In this document: one piece after another, positions 1 to 4,985 of the stretch
Numbering within the stretch: the first letter of the stretch is position 1
How the letters are laid out: each line of letters begins with the position of its first letter
Origin: Pseudomonadota bacterium
GTDB lineage: Bacteria; Pseudomonadota; Alphaproteobacteria; Rhizobiales; Xanthobacteraceae
Direction of reading: 5' to 3'
DNA length: 5,120 nucleotides
NCBI GenBank assembly: GCA_021779635.1
Contig: JAJYAH010000570.1
Coordinates: 1-5,120, forward strand
Notes under the pieces: generated by a model
What the model was told of the DNA's origin: nothing
What the model saw: the letters and a program-made list of their open reading frames with translations, nothing else
Database searches by the model: none
Made by a program: the position numbers and the translations under genes

Positions 1-164
1 CCATCACTGAAATGCGCACATGGCGGCGGAAGGCCGTGGGCCGCTGATGCATGCGCGCATTGGCGTTATGATATGAGAGCGCCTACCGGAGCGTCGAGCG
101 CGCGTTCAATCCAAATCGCAAAGGCACGCATTGGGAAAAACGGAAGATGGCGCGAGATCGATGA
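1..164 (+). pseudogene. Frameshifted C-terminal remnant of a small conserved hypothetical protein
   Basis: Two reading frames carry what look like consecutive pieces of one protein. Positions 14-70 read A-H-M-A-A-E-G-R-G-P-L-M-H-A-R-I-G-V-M, then hit a TGA at 74-76. Positions 90-164, in another frame, read SVERAF followed by FNPNRKGTHWEKRK and end at TGA (162-164). I recall short rhizobial/Bradyrhizobium hypothetical proteins of the form M-A-A-E-G-R...ARIG...ALNR.VER.FNP.RK..HW.KRK, which would join these two pieces. Relative to that pattern, bases 71-89 hold about 4 extra nucleotides, enough to break the frame. A third small shift may lie near 11-14, where ITE precedes in yet another frame. 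The left end leaves the window. The function of the family is unknown. The resemblance is from memory and was made after seeing the sequence, so confidence is moderate. Confidence 0.42.
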
Positions 165-260
165 CCGCTCGCCCAAGTGACGCATCTTTCGGCCGGGCCG
201 ATTCCCCATTTTCGTGCTTAAAATCCCCGGCGTTGCGTCTGCGTTTGTGGGAGCTTGCGT
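165..260. other. Short intergenic gap, nothing assignable
   Basis: Between the two left-edge remnants there is no coding signal I can support. A TTAAAAT run near 219-225 could be a -10 element for the gene starting at 261, but no convincing -35 is visible. A GGAG ribosome-binding site lies at 249-252, eight bases before the ATG at 261. Confidence 0.3.
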
Positions 261-440
261 ATGCCTAGAACAGGCTGGACGCCGTCAATCATGCCCGACG
301 GCGCGGATCAGACCGTCTACCTTATAGTTTACCGTTTTGGCGGGCTTGGCAACGTCTACCGCGAATCAAACGCCTCGGGTCATACAAGGAACGGAGCGTA
401 TCCCGCGGAGGATTGCACGTAATCCTCAGGGCACGGCCAC
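261..440 (+). pseudogene. Truncated/frameshifted small conserved hypothetical (MPRTGWTPS family)
   Basis: An ATG at 261 with GGAG at 249-252 opens a 53-codon frame ending at TAA 420-422. Its N-terminus, MPRTGWTPSIMPDGADQTVY, then L-I-V and later GLGNVYRE, matches my recollection of a Bradyrhizobium/rhizobial hypothetical family of about 110-120 residues. That family starts MPRTGWTPSIVP, continues QTVYLVVDDFGR.GRV.RE, and then has a stretch like LETVI.DL..GQY.NPVRV.AFNTAE. Here the frame loses similarity after VYRE (about position 365). A possible continuation appears in the next frame from about 379: V-I-Q-G-T-E-R-I-P-R-R-I-A-R-N-P-Q-G-T. A deletion or frameshift near 366-378 is therefore inferred. 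The remainder is absent because the converging SoxB-like gene ends at 461. The family has no established function. An intact 53-residue protein is the alternative. Confidence 0.5.
408..427 (-). terminator. Possible hairpin downstream of the SoxB-like gene
   Basis: GAGGATT (408-414) and AATCCTC (421-427) form a perfect 7-bp stem with a 6-base loop. It lies 33 bases past the stop codon of the leftward SoxB-like gene. There is no T-run following it in the leftward direction, so it would be a weak or Rho-dependent end at best. It may instead be chance structure within the MPRTGWTPS-family remnant. Confidence 0.22.
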
Positions 441-460
441 GTTGTCACTTTGCAGCCACG

Positions 461-2140
461 TCAACCAGGCGAAAGCCCCGCCGGAACAGGCGGCAGCCCC
501 TCCGGTGTCGTTGGAGCTTCGCTCAGTTTACCGCCCGCCAACACCGCATCTTGACTGAAGACGGCGCTCGGCAAATCCCGCGCCCTTTCGCGACCATCGG
601 GTTTCGGCGAGATCAAGGGATTGGTCTTGAGATATTGACCAAGAGCTTCATGAATCGAGAAAGGGAGAATCTCTGGATCATGCGAACCACGATGGCGGCA
701 GATCACGTCGACCGGCTCCCCCTCACGTTCGCAGCCCGCGATCGTATAGTGTTCGTCATCGGTTATCTCCTTGCCGCCAATCTTGATCGAGATCACGCGA
801 TGACCGTGATCTGCATATGCATCAAAAACGATATCCATCCCTGAAGCTCTTGGCCCCCAACCCCCATTAAGCTTTATCGGCGATTTCGAATAGACCGTCT
901 CAAGCTCGTCCTCCCAATAGGCCCTGAGTTCCTTGCCGGTCACCCAGCCTTTCTTCATCCGGGCATTCATCGGCAATAGATTCCATAGGTCGCCTTCGGT
1001 TATGCTTGATGCAACGGGAACGCCAAATCTGAATCCGTTTGTGAACCCGATATCCGCGCCGGTGATCGTCCTTACTGCATCAGAGACGAAGTCGTCCGCC
1101 GACGTTTCGAGCACGTCATAGCGCATGAGAACCGTATCGGTTTTACCGACCTCGCGGGACATGCGATCGCGGTGTGGTCTCAGTGAGCTGTCGATTGATC
1201 TCTTGATCGTGGGATCTTCGTCATATCTGTTCGCGAGTATCGGTATGAGCTGGAACTCGTGCGCGGCAATCCCACCGCCAGGCTTCAGGATCAGGTCGAG
1301 CCGACCCAGCCATGAGCCGAACGCCCCTGGCTCGACCACGAGCACCTCACCTTCAAGAATCGGCCAGGCCGTACGCTCATGGGTGTGTCCTGAAAGAACG
1401 ACGTCGAATTCAGGTGTGTCGCGCGCAATCCTTCGCGCGATAGTCAAACCAGTATGCGTAAGCGCGACAACGATATCGGGCTTTTCACGTGCGCGCAGCT
1501 CCTGAACATATTCGCGAAGGCCGGCCATCTTGGTTGTGTCCATGCCGCGCCATTCGTCGGGCGGCTGCCGGGTGCTCGCACCGATATCCGTAATGCCGAC
1601 CACTGCCATTCTTACGTCGCCCCGTTGCAAAACCACCGAGGCCGGATAAAGCCGTTCACCGGTGGCCGTATCGTTCAGGTTGTAACAGACGACGGGGCAC
1701 CCGAGCTTCGCCATCGTGTCTTTAAAGATTTCGGGCCCATAAGACGGTTCCCAATTTCCTGGCGTGAATACGTCAAGTCCCATCGCTTTCAGTGGTTCGA
1801 GGATCGCAGCGCCCTTCGACCAAGCAGCAGGGCCAGTCCCCTGGAAGTCATCGCCGCCGTCGAGAATGAAGTATCGGCCATTGCTACGCGCTTTTTCCAA
1901 TTCGATCGCCGTTTTGAGGCGCGCGAAGCCGCCCATCATCTGGAATTCAGGTGTTGCACCGGGTAGATAATCGAGATGGGATTCGAGCTGAGCGTGGGAG
2001 TCTGTAAAATGGAGCAATGTCAAGCGCTTTCCTTGCAGGTTATTCAAGTTCTGGGCTGCCTCGGCTCGCGTAACGCCAGGCGCTAGCGCAGCAGCACTTG
2101 CTGAAGCCAATAAATTTCGACGAGTGATCATTTGAGCCAT
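461..2140 (-). CDS. Tat-exported SoxB-like / 5'-nucleotidase-family metallohydrolase
   Basis: 559 residues, a usual SoxB length. The N-terminus has a twin-arginine signal (TRRNLL, residues 6-11, then an Ala-rich stretch to about residue 28), so the protein is probably exported folded to the periplasm. Calcineurin-like metallophosphatase motifs follow: TDSH (46-49), DGGDD (94-98), PGNWEPSYGP (127-136), THTG (228-231) and GHTH (251-254). The predicted dimetal ligands are D47, H49, D97, N129, H229, H252 and H254. A 5'-nucleotidase C-terminal domain spans about 330-505 (TNGFRFG at 367-373), followed by a Pro-rich tail. SoxB, a dimanganese thiosulfohydrolase, releases sulfate from thiosulfonate carried on SoxY. 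The Trp in GNWE and GFRFG point to the SoxB branch. However, canonical SoxB has a GHWEF-type motif, whereas Asn here is as in 5'-nucleotidases, so the substrate is uncertain. The start is supported by GGAGGA (2146-2151) five bases upstream. It is last in a leftward sulfur-gene block, with no soxXAYZ visible. Confidence 0.85.
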   Translation of the reverse strand: MAQMITRRNLLASASAAALAPGVTRAEAAQNLNNLQGKRLTLLHFTDSHAQLESHLDYLPGATPEFQMMGGFARLKTAIELEKARSNGRYFILDGGDDFQGTGPAAWSKGAAILEPLKAMGLDVFTPGNWEPSYGPEIFKDTMAKLGCPVVCYNLNDTATGERLYPASVVLQRGDVRMAVVGITDIGASTRQPPDEWRGMDTTKMAGLREYVQELRAREKPDIVVALTHTGLTIARRIARDTPEFDVVLSGHTHERTAWPILEGEVLVVEPGAFGSWLGRLDLILKPGGGIAAHEFQLIPILANRYDEDPTIKRSIDSSLRPHRDRMSREVGKTDTVLMRYDVLETSADDFVSDAVRTITGADIGFTNGFRFGVPVASSITEGDLWNLLPMNARMKKGWVTGKELRAYWEDELETVYSKSPIKLNGGWGPRASGMDIVFDAYADHGHRVISIKIGGKEITDDEHYTIAGCEREGEPVDVICRHRGSHDPEILPFSIHEALGQYLKTNPLISPKPDGRERARDLPSAVFSQDAVLAGGKLSEAPTTPEGLPPVPAGLSPG

Positions 2141-2145
2141 TTGTT

Positions 2146-2151
2146 TCCTCC
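2146..2151 (-). promoter_or_regulatory. Strong ribosome-binding site of the SoxB-like gene
   Basis: Read leftward, GGAGGA lies five bases before the ATG at 2140-2138. It fixes this start rather than the Met at codon 4. The strong site suggests efficient translation although the gene just upstream is truncated. Confidence 0.75.
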
Positions 2152-2162
2152 GTTCTGCCCTA

Positions 2163-2231
2163 GTGACTAAAGTCCAAGCGGCCGCCGAGCCCGCTCGTCC
2201 TTAGTGCCGTCGAAGGACTGCTCGTGTCCTT
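2163..2231 (-). repeat. Alternating GTCCTT/AAGGAC inverted repeats in the SoxB-like gene leader
   Basis: GTCCTT at 2197-2202, AAGGAC at 2213-2218 and GTCCTT at 2226-2231 let the central copy pair with either flank, with loops of 10 or 7 bases. A small GACT-aa-AGTC hairpin (2165-2174) lies closer to the ribosome-binding site. Two mutually exclusive stems in about 100 bases of leader could be regulatory, but the stems are only 6 bp and there is no conserved riboswitch that I recognise. Chance is quite possible. Confidence 0.25.
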
Positions 2232-2238
2232 GCACTTT

Positions 2239-2485
2239 TCATTTAGCCATCATTTTCCAAAGCGAGGACGACCGCGCGCCTTCGGAATGCTCCCGGGATG
2301 ATCGACTGATGCCGCGCTTCCTGCGCAACTGCACGTGTGTCGTGGGATGACGGCTGCCCCAGGTCCTCAGCGTCGAGACGGTTGCTTATGATCGAACGAA
2401 AGCCGGCGGCGTGAATCGCTCCAAGGTCGGAAATCCTAACCAGCGCACACGCCGATAGCCGGTCACTCAGCTTGTGGACGTTCAT
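2239..2485 (-). pseudogene. DUF442 / TIGR01244-type sulfur transferase, catalytic loop deleted
   Basis: From an ATG at 2485 the frame reads MNVHKLSDRLSAC and continues with HAAGFRSIISNRLDAEDLGQP, ending at TAA 2243-2245 (80 codons). The AAGFR.II.NR.D.ED.GQP pattern is the signature of the DUF442 domain (TIGR01244 family; also the N-terminal part of BLH/persulfide-dioxygenase fusions). It is a protein-tyrosine-phosphatase-like fold with a C-x5-R loop implicated in sulfane-sulfur transfer. After SIIPGAF (about residue 67) the family should continue some 25 residues to a loop like YCRSGTRS.TLW. That part is missing. In the next frame, directly downstream, GARSSSLWKMMAK (stop at 2239-2241) resembles the sequence just after the loop. 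The best reading is an internal deletion plus frame change that removed the catalytic Cys. AGGAG (2496-2500) precedes the start by 10 bases. It follows the rhodanese in the same direction. The family call is from motif memory. Confidence 0.62.
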
Positions 2486-2515
2486 TCGGATGAAACTCCT
2501 GCCTGCGTGGCGTAG

Positions 2516-2623
2516 AAGAATGAGGAGAACGCCGCCTCTTCCCCAGAACAGCGTGTCGAGAAGCATGTGAAGTATCTGCCGGAGTCCGAGCAAATCGCAC
2601 GCGAGGCGACCCGGCATCAGTAG
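2516..2623 (+). other. Short coding-like open stretch, unassigned
   Basis: Read rightward, 35 codons between a TAG (2513-2515) and a TAG (2621-2623) give an acidic, helix-like peptide including ENAASSPEQRVEKHV and then KYLPESEQIAREATRHQ. Codon use is like that of a real GC-rich gene. There is no start codon or ribosome-binding site, and I do not recognise a family. It may be a fragment of a foreign gene lodged between the DUF442 remnant and the rhodanese, or simply a fortunate reading of intergenic DNA. Confidence 0.2.
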
Positions 2624-2639
2624 AAGCCTGCTCTTGTTA

Positions 2640-2850
2640 CGCTCCGCGGCACGCTATAGCTGCTCTTGAGCGGTACATGGCTCGGACACCGGCGGTCAAT
2701 TGCAGTTGCAAAAGGAACGAGGCTGACAGGCTCTAGGTGCCAAGTCGGCCGGACATAAATGACAGACGGAGCGGCAACGCCGACGCCATACACCACGGCG
2801 ATTGACGCATCTTCGCTGACGCGCCAATTTCTCTGTCTTTGAGCCGCTCT
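2640..2850 (-). pseudogene. Possible decayed DUF2892 (YgaP-type) membrane protein remnant
   Basis: About 370 bases separate the rhodanese stop (2853) from the DUF442 start (2485), and no intact frame on this strand belongs to a recognisable protein. Read leftward, pieces such as V-V-Y-G-V-G-V...Y-V-R-P-T-W-H-L and, further on, C-P-S-H-V-P-L-K are reminiscent of the DUF2892 pattern (short hydrophobic segments, ...W..T.FVG.N..QS.FTGFCP...LK). That family commonly follows or is fused to rhodanese domains in sulfide-detoxification operons. Any relic is heavily frameshifted, and the match is weak enough that random intergenic sequence remains possible. Confidence 0.22.
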
Positions 2851-2852
2851 GC

Positions 2853-3197
2853 TCAACTTTCCACCGGTCCCCCTGCTGCTCTCCAGCCAGCCATGCCCGC
2901 GGGATAGTGTTGTACATCCTGCCGTCCGGCGGCTGACATTCGTTTCAGAGCCGCAGCCGAACGACCTCCAGCTTGACATATCAGCACGACCCGACCAGTA
3001 CGCGGCACGCGGGCTGGATCAAATCGCGAGAGCGGTTTATTGATGGCACCGGGGATATGGCCGCGAGCAAACTCGTCTGCCTCACGCACATCCACGACGG
3101 TGCACCCCCTCTTCTGATGCAACTCCAGAAGTTCCTCATGCGCAATGGCGGAGGTGCTAGCCGTCTCCATGAGCCTGCTGAAAATTCGAGACAACAT
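2853..3197 (-). CDS. Single-domain rhodanese (sulfurtransferase)
   Basis: 114 residues, normal for a stand-alone rhodanese. Family landmarks are VVDVREADEF (34-43), GHIPGAIN (46-53), a beta-strand VVLIC, and the active-site loop C-Q-A-G-G-R (74-79) with Cys74 as the predicted persulfide-carrying residue. They are followed by S-A-A-A-L-K-R and the typical GW-R-A-A-G-G-P-V-E ending. It would transfer sulfane sulfur from a persulfide or thiosulfate donor to an acceptor such as glutathione or cyanide. No signal peptide is seen; the location is probably cytoplasmic. The ATG at 3197 has GGAAAG (3206-3211) eight bases upstream; Met10 is a possible alternative start. It is the first gene of the leftward block and reads away from the AT-rich region it shares with the TauE-type exporter. 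All key residues are present, so it should be active. Confidence 0.9.
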   Translation of the reverse strand: MLSRIFSRLMETASTSAIAHEELLELHQKRGCTVVDVREADEFARGHIPGAINKPLSRFDPARVPRTGRVVLICQAGGRSAAALKRMSAAGRQDVQHYPAGMAGWRAAGGPVES

Positions 3198-3225
3198 CTG
3201 ATCATCTTTCCAGTTTCATGACTTA

Positions 3226-3260
3226 CATATATTCGAATATTTGCATATATGAAATAATAA
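3226..3260. promoter_or_regulatory. Divergent AT-rich promoter/operator with 12-bp perfect palindrome
   Basis: ATATTCGAATAT (3229-3240) is a perfect palindrome. It is nested with a second dyad, CATATAT (3226-3232) and ATATATG (3245-3251). The region is sharply AT-rich compared with its surroundings and lies between two divergent genes. Leftward promoter candidate: TTTCAT (3254-3249), 17 bases, TATATG (3231-3226). Rightward candidate: TTCGAA (3232-3237), 17 bases, TAATAA (3255-3260). The palindrome would therefore overlap both promoters. ArsR-family persulfide sensors (BigR, SqrR, YgaV) bind AT-rich dyads in front of rhodanese/DUF442/TauE/SQR operons, so binding of such a repressor is inferred. 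No regulator gene is in the window. Confidence 0.55.
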
Positions 3261-3281
3261 TCTTGCATTGGTGAATTGCAT
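3241..3281 (+). repeat. Three TTGCAT direct repeats upstream of the exporter gene
   Basis: TTGCAT occurs at 3241-3246, 3263-3268 and 3276-3281 in the leader of the exporter gene. Spacings are 22 and 13 bases, about two turns and just over one turn of helix. This could be a multi-site binding pattern or only a product of the AT-rich composition. Confidence 0.25.
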
Positions 3282-3348
3282 AAATGACATCAGTTCGCGC
3301 AATGAAAATCGCGACGTCTTTTGCCGATATTCCCTTGGAGCAATCGCG

Positions 3349-4131
3349 ATGGTAGTAACTTCGACGCAAGCTGCACTCGCGATCGCTTCCGGCGGCGTCG
3401 TCGGCTTCTCGCTCGGCCTCGTTGGTGGAGGCGGCTCGATCCTGGCGGTCCCGTTGCTCGTCTATGTGGTCGGGTTGGACAATCCGCACGTCGCGATCGG
3501 CACCAGCGCGATCGCAGTTGCGCTGAATGCGGCGGCAAATCTCGCGATGCACGCCCGGGCCGGAACAGTCAAGTGGCCGTGCGCGTCAATCTTCGCGGCG
3601 GCGGGCATCGCCGGGGCATTCCTCGGGTCGACTCTCGGCAAGATGATGAATGGGCAACGGCTACTTGCCCTGTTCGCTGTCCTGATGATGGTCGTCGGTG
3701 CGTTGATGCTGCGAGACCGCGCCCGCACCGGAGATCCCACCGTCAGGTTGTCGCGGGAGAATCTGCCCAAGCTGCTAGGACTTGGCTTATTAGTCGGACT
3801 ACTGTCAGGCTTTTTCGGAATCGGCGGCGGCTTCCTCATCGTGCCCGCGCTGATGCTGGCCGCCGGCATTTCGATGCTCAATGCAATCGGCTCATCGCTT
3901 TTGTCTGTCACCACATTCGGGCTGACAACGGCTGGAAACTACGCCTGGTCTGGACTGATCGATTGGCCGCTGGCCGGGCTCTTCGTGGCAGGAGGCGTGC
4001 TCGGCGGATTGCTCGGTGCTCGTTCAGCAAAGTCGCTTGCCAGCCGCCGCGGTGCCTTGACGATGATATTCGCGGCGCTGATATTCGCCGTGGCTCTCTA
4101 CATGCTCGTCCGCAGCCTCAATCTGATCTGA
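3349..4131 (+). CDS. TauE/SafE-family membrane exporter (sulfite/sulfoacetate-type anion)
   Basis: 260 residues, about the family norm. The protein is very hydrophobic, with roughly seven to eight predicted membrane segments and the internal duplication typical of TauE/SafE (DUF81). The N-half carries GLVGGGGSILAVPLLVY (23-39) and the C-half FFGIGGGFLIVPALML (155-170); each half then has an A.GTS/IGSSL-type segment (GTSAIAVALN 51-60, IGSSLLSV 180-187). Family members export sulfite, sulfoacetate or other organosulfur anions across the inner membrane. In BigR-type operons this protein is thought to remove sulfite formed during sulfide oxidation. The ATG at 3349 is chosen because GGAG (3337-3340) lies eight bases upstream; the open frame extends to about 3268 without homologous sequence. 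It is transcribed divergently from the rhodanese, with an SQR fragment downstream. The gene appears intact. The substrate is inferred from context. Confidence 0.9.
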   Translation: MVVTSTQAALAIASGGVVGFSLGLVGGGGSILAVPLLVYVVGLDNPHVAIGTSAIAVALNAAANLAMHARAGTVKWPCASIFAAAGIAGAFLGSTLGKMMNGQRLLALFAVLMMVVGALMLRDRARTGDPTVRLSRENLPKLLGLGLLVGLLSGFFGIGGGFLIVPALMLAAGISMLNAIGSSLLSVTTFGLTTAGNYAWSGLIDWPLAGLFVAGGVLGGLLGARSAKSLASRRGALTMIFAALIFAVALYMLVRSLNLI

Positions 4132-4139
4132 AGGGCGAC

Positions 4140-4156
4140 GTGAAATGATGTGAAAT
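4140..4156 (+). repeat. Tandem GTGAAAT direct repeat
   Basis: GTGAAAT occurs at 4140-4146 and again at 4150-4156, separated by GAT, just after the exporter stop codon. It is short and of unknown meaning. No hairpin terminator is apparent between the exporter and the next open frame. Confidence 0.3.
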
Positions 4157-4204
4157 AGAGATCGGTAGTCACTCGTTTGGATTGAAAGAAGGTAACTACG
4201 TTAG

Positions 4205-4921
4205 GTGGCGAGAAGCAGACCCATGCAAGATCAAGTAACGCGCCCGACATTTGAAAGCGCCCCCCATCCTACTTGCGGAAATGCGGATGAAGGAGGCAGT
4301 CAACCAAAGGGAAAGCGTTCTATCCGGTTGGAGCAGCGCTTGATAGATCGGCACTACGAGCGCGAGCGCCTCGTCGCCCCGGGGCCCCAGTGTCGTTTAA
4401 GCGATTGCGGAGAATGCCTTCATAACCGGCGAAATCCTCACCGTTGCGTGTCGCCTTTGCTTGCGCGCAGGTCACTCAAAATTATTGCGGCACATCAGCG
4501 AAGCCCGAAGTTCACCAACATCTTCTCGGTCGGTGTCTGCGTCGCGATTCCGCCTATCGGTCCCACGCGCGTCCCCTGCGGCGTTCCCAAGACCGGGTTC
4601 ATGATCGAATCAATGGTCACCGCCAGGGCCCTCAACATCGGCCGGCTTCTTCGCGGCATGGAGCCGACACACCAGCCAACGTGGAATGCCGTCTGTCTCG
4701 TGGATTTCGCTGACTCCGGAATTGCTTTTGTTGCGCAGCGCCAGAATCCGCCGCGCAACGTCAACTGGTCATCTGACCGCAAATGGGTTCATGCTGCCAA
4801 GGTCGGCTTTGAGAAATATTTCCTGCACAAGATGCGACAAGGGAAAAGCGAACCATTCTACGAAATGGCCGCACTCAAGATGCTTGGCATCTCCAAGTTG
4901 AAAGCAGTGACGACAGGCTGA
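4205..4921 (+). pseudogene. 5'-truncated sulfide:quinone oxidoreductase, C-terminal part fused to unrelated sequence
   Basis: The 238-codon frame starts at GTG 4205, with a weak AAGAAGG at 4186-4192. From about residue 97 (nt 4493) it is recognisable as the C-terminal third of an FAD-dependent SQR/flavocytochrome-c-type sulfide dehydrogenase. Landmarks are NIFSVGVCVAIPP (105-117, FAD-contacting, with a candidate redox Cys at 112), PCGVPKTGFMIESMVTA (124-140), TWNAVCLVDFADSG (159-172), PPRNVNW (182-188) and KVGFEKYFLHKMRQGKSEP (199-217). Complete SQRs have about 400-430 residues. The N-terminal Rossmann GxGxxG, the NAD(P)-like domain and the first redox cysteines are absent. Residues 1-96 show no SQR similarity that I can see; they include C-x4-C-x2-C at 63-71. 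A deletion or rearrangement junction near 4480-4495 is inferred. SQR would oxidise sulfide and pass electrons to quinone at the membrane; this product cannot. It could instead be a novel chimera if expressed. Confidence 0.75.
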
Positions 4922-4934
4922 AGCAGGAGAAGGT

Positions 4935-4985
4935 ATGAAGGACCGATGTCGTTATGGTGTCGGTTCCTCTTGCCATCGCCCGTGA
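4935..4985 (+). other. Start of a possible further gene, interrupted after 16 codons
   Basis: An ATG at 4935 is preceded by AGGAG (4925-4929) at a good distance and lies just 13 bases after the SQR stop. This is the layout of a downstream operon gene. The frame (MKDRCRYGVGSSCHRP) stops at 4983-4985. An adjacent frame stays open from an ATG at 4954 to TAG 5044-5046 and includes ARDPSVKFRWKPSASGQV. This may be the body of the same gene after a frameshift. I cannot assign a family; it may equally be non-coding. Confidence 0.2.

Noticed and set aside
413..844. Rightward open frame of 143 codons opposite the end of the SoxB-like gene
   Set aside because: It is antisense to a well-supported gene, has no homologous motifs and no ribosome-binding site. 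It overlaps the conserved C-terminal domain on the other strand.
1454..1966. Rightward open frame of 170 codons inside the SoxB-like gene
   Set aside because: Antisense shadow of the metallophosphatase domain, whose motifs are all in the opposite strand frame; composition is unlike a real protein.
2486..2617. 44-codon upstream extension of the DUF442 frame starting at 2617
   Set aside because: The extension has no DUF442 similarity. Homology begins at the Met at 2485, which has its own AGGAG site, so the shorter start is preferred.
2981..3268. Leftward 95-codon frame overlapping the rhodanese in another phase
   Set aside because: It crosses the promoter/operator region and lacks family motifs, while the rhodanese frame has all catalytic landmarks.
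3268..3348. 27-codon upstream extension of the exporter frame from a TTG/GTG start
   Set aside because: It lies in the AT-rich leader, has polar residues unlike a family N-terminus, and lacks a ribosome-binding site at a proper distance.
3462..3914. Leftward 150-codon frame opposite the exporter gene
   Set aside because: Antisense to the conserved exporter; Pro/Ser-rich composition reflects the complement of hydrophobic codons.
3321..4148. Rightward 275-codon frame overlapping the exporter gene in another phase
   Set aside because: Very Arg-rich and without motifs, typical of the +1 frame of a GC-rich membrane protein gene. The TauE/SafE frame has clear family repeats and a ribosome-binding site.
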